Of a DNA stretch of 64,000 bases, positions 50,334-59,126 are shown in pieces. The DNA lies in the NCBI GenBank assembly GCA_964343305.1, contig CAYFJO010000008.1, forward strand, positions 4,934 to 68,933, given 5' to 3'. Source of the DNA: CAYFJO01 sp964343305. GTDB lineage: Bacteria; Planctomycetota; Planctomycetia; Pirellulales; Pirellulaceae. The translations under genes were made by a program, and so were the position numbers. The notes beneath the pieces are model-generated. The model was given only the letters and a program-made list of their open reading frames with translations. It was not told where the DNA came from and made no database searches. Position 1 is the stretch's first letter. Every line of letters starts with the position of its first letter.

Positions 50334-51707
50334 TCACAAGCGGCGACCACAGAGCCAGCGCCGAGCCCTGCTGGACAACGGTTCGGTCCACGCGGTCACG
50401 GGTTCGCCAGCCAGGTACCGGCGCACCTCGTGGGCCAGATCGGCCGCGCTCTGGTAGCGCTCGGCCGGATTCCGGGCCAGGGCCTTCATGCAAATGGCCT
50501 CTGCGGCCCGCGGTGATTGCGGTGTCTGGCAACGCGGCGGCGGGAACTGGGCCTGGCGCACAAGATGCAGCCAATCGGCGGGTCGGGAGCCTTCGGTCCA
50601 CGCATGGGGCGGGTGCGCAATCAGCATTTCGTACAGGATGGCACCGAGGCCGAAAACGTCACTACGCTGGTCCGCAATTCCGTCCGCCTGTTCCGGCGGC
50701 ATGTACTGCGGCGTGCCCACCACCACGTTGGTCGACGTTTCGCCCGTGTCGGTCGCTGTGTCTCCGGCAAAACGCTTGGCCATGCCCCAATCCAGAATCG
50801 CGGTTTCTCCAAACTGGCCGACGATGATATTTCCCGGCTTCAGATCACGATGCAACACGCCACGGGAATGAGCGTAGGCGATCGCGTCGCAAACCGTCGC
50901 GAACGCATGCAGAAGCTGGTTCCAGATGAGCCGCTGCTGGCAAGTTGTCCGGTCGATCGGCGGCTGATGATATTCCCGGATGCGCTCCGTGAGCGTCTCG
51001 CCCGCGGCGAGCCGCATGACGTAGAACGGCGCGCCGTTGTCCTCATAATTCTCGTGCACGCTGACGATGGCCGGGTGTTCCAGCGCGGCGGTGACGAGTG
51101 CCTCTTCGGAAAATCGGCGGATCAAGTCGGCGTTGTCCACTAGACCTTGTTTGGGCCGCTTGATAGCCACCAAGCGGCGCAGATGGCAATCATACGCTTC
51201 GCACACTTCACCCATGGCACCCCGGCCGCACTGTTGCAGCTTTACATACCGTCCACCGTCCAGAAACCGGCGTTGGAGCAGTTTCATCACGTCCGCTCGG
51301 GTTGGGAACCGCTGCTGATACTCGTCCACCGCGGGTGTATCACCATGGGGCAAGACATAGCGCGCCAAGAATTCATCTTCAACCAGGTCGGCTGGCACGA
51401 CCGCCGCCGAGGCAAGTTCCGCGAATTCATCGCCGAACTCCGCCAGGTAGGGCTCCAGACGTGTTCCCTCGCCAGCCTGCCACGCTAGTCGCATATGTTC
51501 CGCAATGAGGTCTAGCAGCGCCTCGGATCGCTGCTGCTGAGGAATGTCGTCAAGATAGTCCCACAGTTGCCCCACTGGGAAATGCTCGGCTTGCTCCGAG
51601 TCATTGTGAAGCTCCCCGATCGCCGCCGACCACGCCGCATAAGGATCGACACCAAGTCGGCTCTGAGTATGGTCATAAGCAGCTTTCACAATGGTCGGTA
51701 GCAGCAT
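50334..51707 (-). CDS. Hanks-type serine/threonine protein kinase ending before its membrane segment
   Basis: 457 residues from the ATG at 51707 (GGAG 7 nt upstream), 4 bp after the sigma-factor stop. Residues 1-150 are the helical N-terminus common in planctomycete kinases; the kinase domain spans about 155-430 with GRGAMGEV (161-168), Lys183 (VAIK), HRDLKPGN (287-294), DWG (306-308, in place of DFG) and GTPQYMPPE. Relatives continue after RARRWL into a membrane helix and a sensor domain; here the chain stops at CGRRL, so it looks shortened and soluble. Partner: the adjacent sigma factor. Confidence 0.88.
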   Translation of the reverse strand: MLLPTIVKAAYDHTQSRLGVDPYAAWSAAIGELHNDSEQAEHFPVGQLWDYLDDIPQQQRSEALLDLIAEHMRLAWQAGEGTRLEPYLAEFGDEFAELASAAVVPADLVEDEFLARYVLPHGDTPAVDEYQQRFPTRADVMKLLQRRFLDGGRYVKLQQCGRGAMGEVCEAYDCHLRRLVAIKRPKQGLVDNADLIRRFSEEALVTAALEHPAIVSVHENYEDNGAPFYVMRLAAGETLTERIREYHQPPIDRTTCQQRLIWNQLLHAFATVCDAIAYAHSRGVLHRDLKPGNIIVGQFGETAILDWGMAKRFAGDTATDTGETSTNVVVGTPQYMPPEQADGIADQRSDVFGLGAILYEMLIAHPPHAWTEGSRPADWLHLVRQAQFPPPRCQTPQSPRAAEAICMKALARNPAERYQSAADLAHEVRRYLAGEPVTAWTEPLSSRARRWLCGRRL

Positions 51708-51711
51708 GCGT

Positions 51712-52275
51712 TCACTCCTTGCCTGGCGCGCTTTTCCAAGCCCGCTGCATGTCATGAACGACTCGCTTGACGAGGCGAAGGGGCAGCCCAAGCCGCTGTG
51801 CAACTTCGCGATTGTCGCAACCTTCGACCCGTAGGATCACGATTTCAACGGCCTCTGGGTGAACCTCGCCCATGACCGCGTGGAAGTGTTCCAACCAGAC
51901 GGCCATGGGATGTGGACCTTGTTCGTTGCGCTGCTGACGAGACTGCTCCCGGCGGGGCGAGCAGATCCGGGCCTCAGAGTGATCCGGTTCATCCAATAGG
52001 GACTGCTTAATCAACAGGTTGAGGATGGCCTCCACCGTCTCGGAGTCTTGCAGATAGTCCAGCTCCACTTGCGAAGCCGAGACCGAGAGATTCTGCAACG
52101 CGGCATGGACGATTCCGTGGCTGTCGACACCCGCCATCAAAGGAGTTTCACGGTGGCGACGAACGCCAGCTAACATCTCCAGAAGAGCCGGTTCAAGTTT
52201 CTCTTGCAGATCGGACTGCAAGCCAACTTCTCCGTTTCGTCGTCGGCTGAGGTCGTCCATTAATTCGGTGGCCAT
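51712..52275 (-). CDS. ECF-like RNA polymerase sigma factor
   Basis: 187 residues from the ATG at 52275 (GGGAG 8 nt upstream). Region 4 helix-turn-helix is visible near the end (VEIVILRVEGCDNREVAQRLGL). Region 2 (about 15-100) is divergent. Sigma factor followed by Hanks kinase is a frequent planctomycete pair in which the kinase is thought to control the sigma factor. Its target genes are unknown; the neighbouring ferredoxin and NOR-like genes are candidates. Confidence 0.7.
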   Translation of the reverse strand: MATELMDDLSRRRNGEVGLQSDLQEKLEPALLEMLAGVRRHRETPLMAGVDSHGIVHAALQNLSVSASQVELDYLQDSETVEAILNLLIKQSLLDEPDHSEARICSPRREQSRQQRNEQGPHPMAVWLEHFHAVMGEVHPEAVEIVILRVEGCDNREVAQRLGLPLRLVKRVVHDMQRAWKSAPGKE

Positions 52276-52313
52276 TGAAGCATCTCCCGAGCGTGGCTGG
52301 AAACTCGCCCTAC

Positions 52314-52616
52314 CTAGCCGCAACGCAGCCGCAAAACACGCTGTAACCAACCTTTCGGTTGACTGGCAACTGGCTCTGGTGTCTCGCACCAACGGCCGAC
52401 GTTTCGGTCTCCGGTCGATTCTACCCATTCCATTCGGATCCCTTGTTCTGCGCAAACTTCCACACACTCGCCTTCGCTCACACAGGCGTCTGCGTGCAGG
52501 AGTTTGGCAAAATCCCAGACCAATTCCAGGCATTCGTGTGGGCATGTCTTCACACAGTTCCCGCAACCTGTACAGGCGTCGGACGTCACCGGTAACCATT
52601 TATAGGCTGTGTTCAT
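52314..52616 (-). CDS. Ferredoxin with one altered iron-sulfur site
   Basis: 100 residues. First site CTGCGNCVKTCP (C15, C18, C21, C25) is complete. The second has C45, C51 and C55, with Glu48 where a cysteine is expected (ACVSEGECVEVC), so it may hold a 3Fe-4S or Glu-ligated cluster. The basic tail (PKGWLQRVLRLRCG) is unusual. It lies between the NOR-like gene (185 bp upstream) and the sigma factor and may be an electron carrier for NO or nitrogen metabolism. Confidence 0.8.
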   Translation of the reverse strand: MNTAYKWLPVTSDACTGCGNCVKTCPHECLELVWDFAKLLHADACVSEGECVEVCAEQGIRMEWVESTGDRNVGRWCETPEPVASQPKGWLQRVLRLRCG

Positions 52617-52801
52617 GGCGTTTCACTTCTCTGACAAAGTAATCCACTTCGAGAGACCACTCATAGCGAAAACCCGCCTACCCCGCTGTCTATGTGTCTC
52701 AAATTTCAGTTTGCTTCGCAGGTCTCTGCTGATATCAGAGGCGTCTGCCGAGCCGCAATTCACGAAGCGCGGCTCGGCAAGATCGCCTTGATCAACAAGT
52801 C

Positions 52802-55351
52802 CTACTTTTCAGGTGCCTGCAATTTCGCTCCCGCAGGCGCGCCGCCTCCAACAGAGGCATTGGCAGGATCTTCCGTGAACGCCAGGACTGAAGCGGGCAC
52901 CACAAATTGCTCCGCCGTGGTCTGTGCGGGCTTCAACATGAACCAGCGGCTGACCATGAAATACACCAACGGCAATACGCCACCGAGGAAAAAGAGGAGG
53001 GAGCCCGGTGCGCGGAGCCATGTGTAGGTCTGAAAGACCTCGCCGTGCAGGTAAGCATTGGAACGCGAGAACGCATAACCTTGTTCGCTCATGGCTACGA
53101 CCAACTGATGGACGCCCACGGGGAACAAGTCCAGGACGACCATCAGCAAGATGCCGATGTTCATCGACCAGAACGAGCATTTCAGCAGTCCCGAATTCCA
53201 TCGGTCCGGCCCAATGTTCCAGCGACCGCAGAACAACATGGCCGCGATGGCCAAGTTGCCGTACACACCAAAGAGCGCCGCGTGAGCGTGATTCACGGTC
53301 AGGTAGGTGCCGTGCTGGTAGTAATTCACGATCGGCAAGTTGAGTGAGAACCCCATGACGCCGGCGCCTACGAAGTTCCAGAAGTTCACCCCGATCAGGA
53401 ACAAAAACGCGACACCCAGACCGAACGTGGCCTTGCTTCCACCCTTCTGCTGCAACTGATACAGCGTGCTTTCAGGCATGTGGCGGAACCGCCAGGCCTC
53501 GATGGTCAACAGCACCAGCGGCGCGATCTGCAAACTCGAGAAAGCGGCTCCCAGGGCGATTGTTTCCATCGACTTGGCGTTCCAATAGAAGTTGTGGCTA
53601 ATGCCGATCAACCCCGAGCCTAAGAACAGCACCGCCCCGAGGTACACCACACGTGCTGCAACCCGGTGGCTGACAAAGCCCATCAGGTACATGAAGTACG
53701 CCACGATGATCGTCGTGAACAGCTCGAAGAACGCCTCGACCCACATGTGCACTGTACACCAGCGCCAGAAGTCGGCGACCGCAAAGTTAGTGCTGTTAGC
53801 CGTCATGAACGAAGCGCTGAACATGAAGATGATCCCCACGATCGCATAGACCATCCAGTTGGGCAGCGACCAACTCTGTTTTTGAATCAGCGCCGGCCAC
53901 AAACCGCGGACGATGATGATCAGCCACACTACGAACGCGGCGTAGAGGACGAGGTGGTATAAGAAGGCGAGCTGCAAGAATTCCCAGCCAGAGCTACCGA
54001 TCCAACTCATTAACGCCCTCGACCCCGCAGTGTCGCCTTCGCCGAGAACCCCTTGCACAGTCAACTGGATTCCCAGCGCCCCACCCACGGCCACGAATAC
54101 CAGCATCCAGAACAATCCGTTGATCCAGGTGAGCTGTCCCTTCGGCTCCGGTCGGCAGATTAGCGGCAAAACCCAGATGGTCGCCGCGAACCAGCAGACG
54201 GCGATCCATAAGATCGAAATCTGTGTGTGCCAGGCCCGGCTAACCGTCGAGGCGATAATCTCGTTCATCTGGAATCCAAGATATTTTCCGGTGAAACCCA
54301 CAAAGTCGCTGATGGTGAGGAATCCTGCCAGAACTTGGATCAGGAACAAGAGGGCGGCCACGGCAAAGAACTTGTACATGGCCCGCTGTGTTGGAGTTGG
54401 CTTAAAACGGTCGACCACGTCTGTCGTCGCGAAAGGCGGCAACTTATCTTGCTCCTGCTCCAAGAGCTCTGTTCGGTCCATTTTGCCGTAGTAATAGAAG
54501 ATCAGGCCGATCGCGAAGATCACCACAATCGTGCCAATGACGCTCCAGAGCACCAGCCCGCCATGGGGCAAATTGCCCGCCAACGGATCGTACGGCCAGT
54601 TGTGGGTATAGCTGTAAGCATAAAACTCACCCGCTTGACTCGGATCGGGCCGCTCGGCCGCGCAGAGCCACCCTCCCCAATAGAAGAAGGCCGACAAGTG
54701 CTCGATCTTTTCCGGTCTCGTGATGTAGTTAGCAGGCTCGAATTGCTCGACACTATCCGGCTCGCCCGCCGCAACCGATTCCTCGCTGCTGACCAGCAGA
54801 CCGCCCTCACCAAATTTCTGACCATAATATTCCGTGATCTTCTTGAAGGCGTAGATCTGCGCAGGGCTCATCACCACCGCACCTGGATTATCAGGGCCTT
54901 CCTTGGTCGGCCTCGTTTGAGCGTAGTACTCGGGGTCATACCGATTGTCCTTCAGTTCATCCTGGACGACGCCCCTGACGTACGACTCCCGCTTCCCTTC
55001 CGGAACCTGCTTCGTCTCCTCGTCCTGGGTCAGGTAGTACTCATTCATGTACCGGGCAGTGAGATTCAGCGCCTCGGCGGTGAAGTCCGGGCCACGCATG
55101 CCTCCGTCCCCGAGGAAGCTGCCGTAGTCCATCAAGACTTTATCAAGGAAGACCTGTTTGCCTGCGGTAATCTCCTCAGCAGAGAATACCGACTCGCCTT
55201 CTTCGTCCACGAAATTAACGATCGGCGGAGCGTACTGGTAGGTTTGATACCCGATCCTCCCCACCACGAACACGCTGACTACGAAGATCACCAGAAACAC
55301 TTTCCACCAGTTCTTTCGCTGGTCTAGCCACTTAGTTAGGTTCATTCCCAT
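52802..55351 (-). CDS. norZ: Divergent quinol-type nitric oxide reductase-like heme-copper oxidase
   Basis: 849 residues; GGGAG 7 nt before the ATG. An N-terminal NorC-like periplasmic part fused to a NorB-like core of about 14 membrane helices is the qNOR build. Landmarks: low-spin heme His in SRAWHTQISILW, H535 and E539 of FeB (VHMWVEAFFE), and heme ligands in VNHAHAALFGVYG. The next FeB pair, HH in known NORs, is H586-N587 (GISHNFYW). The N-terminal GHGAYLGPDF of standard qNOR reads GDGGMRGPDF. It should reduce NO to N2O with quinol electrons, but the altered active site makes activity uncertain. Confidence 0.82.
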   Translation of the reverse strand: MGMNLTKWLDQRKNWWKVFLVIFVVSVFVVGRIGYQTYQYAPPIVNFVDEEGESVFSAEEITAGKQVFLDKVLMDYGSFLGDGGMRGPDFTAEALNLTARYMNEYYLTQDEETKQVPEGKRESYVRGVVQDELKDNRYDPEYYAQTRPTKEGPDNPGAVVMSPAQIYAFKKITEYYGQKFGEGGLLVSSEESVAAGEPDSVEQFEPANYITRPEKIEHLSAFFYWGGWLCAAERPDPSQAGEFYAYSYTHNWPYDPLAGNLPHGGLVLWSVIGTIVVIFAIGLIFYYYGKMDRTELLEQEQDKLPPFATTDVVDRFKPTPTQRAMYKFFAVAALLFLIQVLAGFLTISDFVGFTGKYLGFQMNEIIASTVSRAWHTQISILWIAVCWFAATIWVLPLICRPEPKGQLTWINGLFWMLVFVAVGGALGIQLTVQGVLGEGDTAGSRALMSWIGSSGWEFLQLAFLYHLVLYAAFVVWLIIIVRGLWPALIQKQSWSLPNWMVYAIVGIIFMFSASFMTANSTNFAVADFWRWCTVHMWVEAFFELFTTIIVAYFMYLMGFVSHRVAARVVYLGAVLFLGSGLIGISHNFYWNAKSMETIALGAAFSSLQIAPLVLLTIEAWRFRHMPESTLYQLQQKGGSKATFGLGVAFLFLIGVNFWNFVGAGVMGFSLNLPIVNYYQHGTYLTVNHAHAALFGVYGNLAIAAMLFCGRWNIGPDRWNSGLLKCSFWSMNIGILLMVVLDLFPVGVHQLVVAMSEQGYAFSRSNAYLHGEVFQTYTWLRAPGSLLFFLGGVLPLVYFMVSRWFMLKPAQTTAEQFVVPASVLAFTEDPANASVGGGAPAGAKLQAPEK

Positions 55352-55430
55352 GTCTCAACTCCCTCTTATTTGAGTGTGATGTGATGTGATGTGACGTCGA
55401 GTACTTTCATCCGCAGAGCCTTTCTTCTTC

Positions 55431-56675
55431 TTATGCGATACAGTCAACAAGCGGAAATTTCTCGCCCAGCACCGGCTCGGCAGGAATCCCCAGCCACTTT
55501 TCCAGCACCGTGGCATAAACGCTGCGGAAATCGGTGGTGTGCTTGAGGCTTCCACCGCCGCCGCCCTGAAGGTCGGTCAGGCTGGGGTGTTTGCCGTGGA
55601 TTCCCGGTTTCAAAGCCGGTCCGAATAAGAATTGGGCTGCTGCGGCGCCGTGATCCGTCCCCTCGTTGCCGTTCTCCTGGACGCGGCGTCCGAATTCGCT
55701 AGTTGTCATCATCAGCACTCGCTGGTCCTGCCCTTGCTGGGCCAAGTCCTTTTGGAAGGCCGACACGCAGGCGTTCAGATTCTCCATCAGCTTGTCGTGG
55801 TTTGGCCGCTGACCGCGGTGCGTGTCATAGCCGCCCGTGCTGGTGAAGAAGATGCGAGTGTTCAATCCGCCGGTGATCAGGCCGGCGATAATCTGCAAGC
55901 TTCGTCCCAGCCCGTTGCTGGGATACTCGACCTTCGGCTTGTAAGCGCCGACCAACTGGCGAATCCGATCGCTGCTGTCGTTGGCCCGTCGAGCCGTAGA
56001 CGTGATGAAATTTAGGCTGCCTTGTGCTTTGTCGGCATCCAACGCGTTCAGCTCGCGATACAGTTCCGCACGCGCTTTGTCGCCGCGGTCGCCCGTGTAG
56101 CGGTACTGATCCGGGTTGCTAAAAGCGATTCCCGGGTGCTCGTTGCCCACCATCAGGCGTGGTGACTTGCCTGTCCCCACCGCGATCGAGAGCGTCGGGT
56201 CCGGGTTACCCTTGTGGCCGCAATCAATGCCGCGACCAATCCATCCATACGGCTCGCTGCTCGCCTGATGACGGGCAGTATGCCAGATCTCGGTCGCGGT
56301 GAAATGGCTGTAATTCGTTTCGGGATACCCGACGCCAGGAATCGCTGCGAACGCTCCCTGGTCCAGCAGCTCTTTGAACCCTTTCAGGTTGGGATGAAGT
56401 CCCAACTCGTTGTTGAGCTTGATGACTTCATCGTCCTTGATCCGAGTTGCTTTGCGGGCCTTGCCGTACTCCTCGTGTCCATAAGGAACCAGTTCGCTGA
56501 TGGCATCATGGCCGCCGCTCAGCTCCAAGACGACCAGCGTACGTTGTCCGGGTTCGGCGCTCGGTCCGGCAAGCGCGGTGTGAACGAGATAGTTCGGCAG
56601 AACCGTCCCGACACCGACCAAGCCGAGCCCTCGCGTAACAAACTCCCGTCGAGTGGCGGTTCTTAAACTTCTCAT
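55431..56675 (-). CDS. Tat-exported DUF1501 protein, partner of the DUF1800 at 56712-59099
   Basis: 414 residues from the ATG at 56675 (AGAGG 6 nt upstream; the frame is open to 56705). Twin-arginine signal TATRREFVTRGLGLVGVG. Landmarks VVLELSGGHDAISELVPYG, MMTTSEFGRRVQENGNEGTDH, KWLGIPAEPVLGEKFPLVDC. It is last of the four-gene DUF1800/DUF1501 array and lies 79 bp upstream of the NOR-like gene on the same strand, so read-through is possible. Confidence 0.9.
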   Translation of the reverse strand: MRSLRTATRREFVTRGLGLVGVGTVLPNYLVHTALAGPSAEPGQRTLVVLELSGGHDAISELVPYGHEEYGKARKATRIKDDEVIKLNNELGLHPNLKGFKELLDQGAFAAIPGVGYPETNYSHFTATEIWHTARHQASSEPYGWIGRGIDCGHKGNPDPTLSIAVGTGKSPRLMVGNEHPGIAFSNPDQYRYTGDRGDKARAELYRELNALDADKAQGSLNFITSTARRANDSSDRIRQLVGAYKPKVEYPSNGLGRSLQIIAGLITGGLNTRIFFTSTGGYDTHRGQRPNHDKLMENLNACVSAFQKDLAQQGQDQRVLMMTTSEFGRRVQENGNEGTDHGAAAAQFLFGPALKPGIHGKHPSLTDLQGGGGGSLKHTTDFRSVYATVLEKWLGIPAEPVLGEKFPLVDCIA

Positions 56676-56711
56676 ACTAAACCTCTGTAATATGGTTTCG
56701 AGCAAAAAAAA

Positions 56712-59099
56712 TCAACCCAACTGGGATTCCGGCATGCTCATTAGCAATACGACCAAGGCCCGTAGCTTGGCATTGAGCTGGTTTCGTTGGGCAGTCCACT
56801 GCTCCGCGGGTGGCAACTCGCCTAGAAAACTGGCCAATTTCTTTCGTTTGGCATCACTGGGAGAGATCACCATGCATGTCTTGACCAGGAAATCCACGAT
56901 CTGTTCGGGCGTCTGCAATCCCTTGCCCTCTAACAGGCCGACGACGTCCACGTTGGGACGTTCCACCAAACTCGCAACCTGGTTGTACCGCACGAAAATC
57001 CGTTCCGCGTTGACCCAGGCGCTGCCTTCATCCCAGCCTGCCACGTTGGGCGGCTCAAACAAAGTCTGTCCCATCGCAATGATCGCCGAATCGACGCTGC
57101 CATAGTTAACGTCCTGGACCCCCAAATCACGGATGGCCCCGATGACCAACTCTGCGGGGCCCTTGACGTGGGACCCCATGGACTTGTCGCTGTAGAACAC
57201 TTCAGACAGGAACATATTCTTCAGCATCGGCCGCATGTCGTAACCGCAACTCCGCAGCACATGCGCCAGTGTGTCAATGACCTCGGTCTCGGGATTCTCA
57301 TAGGCAAAAAAGACGAGCAGTTTTTTGCACGTGTACTTTGCCGTCGAAGGATGCTGAAGAATGATGTCCACCACTTCGTTGCCGCTCCAGTTGCCTTTGC
57401 GGCCCAGGACGGTCTTAGCCGTCTCGTCGTGGCGCGTTCCCTGGAACCGGAACTGTCCCGTCCAAGAATCGTATGTATAACCCGTCAGTGCCCGAGACGC
57501 TTCCCGGACGTCCTCTTCTGTATAGCCGCCTTTCATGTGGTTGGCACTGAACTCTTCGCCCAGGGAGAACAACTCCTGCAACTCCCGGCCGAGGTTTTCG
57601 TTGCCCCGACCTTTGGCGTTCGTGTGATTGTCCAGGTAACGGATCATCGCCGGATCCTTGATGATCCCGTGGAGCAACGCCGCGTAGTTGTCACACCCGT
57701 AAGTGCGGAAGAGTTGATTCTGTTGGTAAAGAATGTAAGTGCGGTACAGCGAGCGGTATTGGACGGCGAGGTGGTCGTGCCAGAACAGGGTGAGCTTCTC
57801 TTGCAGCGGCCGTGGCGATTCCGCCATCCGTTTAAGCCACCAACGGCGGAGTTCGGCCTGTTGGCGACGCTCGCGACTGGTGCGGCGACTGCTCAGGTTG
57901 CTGCGTTCGTTTCCTTCAAGTCGTCCTTCCCACGGCTCGGGTCGTTCCAGCCGCATGATGTCGAATTCGATATGGGCCTGCGGCCGCTCGTAAATGTCGA
58001 CCATGTAATCGACAGCTTTGTGCAGACCCAATTCGTAAAGTTTTTGTACTTCGTCGGGCGTCCCGCCGAAGCCGGCGCGAACCAGCAGGTGGCGTGCCTT
58101 GGCGTAGTCCCACTGGCTACTAGGCATCGGCTTCAACCCACCGAGCGCCGTGGCGTGGGCGACCGCGGCTTGATCGAGGGCGGCGGTCACAGCGGCTGCT
58201 TTTTCAGGCACCGCCTTTTCGGCAGTCGCTTTTTCCGCATTCGCCTTGTCCGCCGCCGGCTTTGCCGCAAGCACCTTGTCGGCAGCCGCTTTGGCGACCG
58301 TCGTTTTCTCGGCGAGCGTCTTTTCGGCGGCCGCTTTTTCCGCCGTCGCTTTTGTGGCAGCTTCTTCCGCTGCCTTCTTCTTGACGGGGTCCTGCTCTGA
58401 AGCAGCAACTTTCGTGGCCGCCTCGGCAGCCGCAACCTTGTCGGCTACCGCTTTTTCGGCTGCCGCCTTCGCAGTTTGTGCGTCAGCGGCCGCTTTTTCT
58501 GCCGCCGCCAAGGCCGCCGCGGTCTTGTTGGCCGCGCTGGCCTTTTCTGCGAGAGCTTTCACGGCCTTTGCCTTTTCGGCAGCCGCTTTCTCCGCGGCCA
58601 TTTTCGCGTGATACGCCTGCTCGGCTACCACCGTCTGCTTGGCAACGTTCTCAGCGGCTACCTTCTTGGCCAGCTCTTTGTCGGCAGCCGTCTTTGCCGC
58701 CGCCGCTTGCTCAGCAGCTTTCTTGGCGGCTGCCGCCGCTTCGGTCGCTTTTTTGGCAGCCGTGTCCTTTTCGGCTAACACCTTCTTGGCTTCTGCGGCT
58801 TCGTCCCCCGCCAGCTTGGCCGCTTTCTCCGCCGCAACCTTCTCCGCCGCAGCTTTGTTCGCAGCAGCGGTAGTAGCAGTGGACTTCTCCGCGGCGGCCT
58901 TCGCCGTAGCGGCCATTTCCTCGGCCGCTTTCGCCGCGGCTGCTTTCTCCTCGGCTGCCTTCTTGGCTGCCGCCTCCGCTTTCTGTAACGGACCAGGTTG
59001 CTGAGCCTGGGCGGCCGTAACCGCAACACATACCACGGTCACCAACACGACGCTGGCGCACCAGTACCGAACTGTTGAACGAGCTGTCGTGGATGTCAT
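56712..59099 (-). CDS. Exported DUF1800 protein with Ala/Lys/Glu coiled-coil N-terminus
   Basis: 795 residues; GGGAGG 8 nt before the ATG; signal peptide to about residue 33 (VTAAQAQQ). Residues 36-315 are a nearly pure A/K/E/T/D coiled coil (EKAAAEKTLAEKTTVAKAAA). DUF1800 follows from about 320 (QWDYAKARHLLVRAGFGG), with NLGRELQELFSLGEEF, NVAGWDEGSAW and the end MSMPESQLG. The antisense Ser/Ala-rich frames over the coil are shadows of low-complexity codons. Confidence 0.87.
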   Translation of the reverse strand: MTSTTARSTVRYWCASVVLVTVVCVAVTAAQAQQPGPLQKAEAAAKKAAEEKAAAAKAAEEMAATAKAAAEKSTATTAAANKAAAEKVAAEKAAKLAGDEAAEAKKVLAEKDTAAKKATEAAAAAKKAAEQAAAAKTAADKELAKKVAAENVAKQTVVAEQAYHAKMAAEKAAAEKAKAVKALAEKASAANKTAAALAAAEKAAADAQTAKAAAEKAVADKVAAAEAATKVAASEQDPVKKKAAEEAATKATAEKAAAEKTLAEKTTVAKAAADKVLAAKPAADKANAEKATAEKAVPEKAAAVTAALDQAAVAHATALGGLKPMPSSQWDYAKARHLLVRAGFGGTPDEVQKLYELGLHKAVDYMVDIYERPQAHIEFDIMRLERPEPWEGRLEGNERSNLSSRRTSRERRQQAELRRWWLKRMAESPRPLQEKLTLFWHDHLAVQYRSLYRTYILYQQNQLFRTYGCDNYAALLHGIIKDPAMIRYLDNHTNAKGRGNENLGRELQELFSLGEEFSANHMKGGYTEEDVREASRALTGYTYDSWTGQFRFQGTRHDETAKTVLGRKGNWSGNEVVDIILQHPSTAKYTCKKLLVFFAYENPETEVIDTLAHVLRSCGYDMRPMLKNMFLSEVFYSDKSMGSHVKGPAELVIGAIRDLGVQDVNYGSVDSAIIAMGQTLFEPPNVAGWDEGSAWVNAERIFVRYNQVASLVERPNVDVVGLLEGKGLQTPEQIVDFLVKTCMVISPSDAKRKKLASFLGELPPAEQWTAQRNQLNAKLRALVVLLMSMPESQLG

Positions 59100-59126
59100 G
59101 ATCTGTGCCTCCCAAAAAACTAGTTG

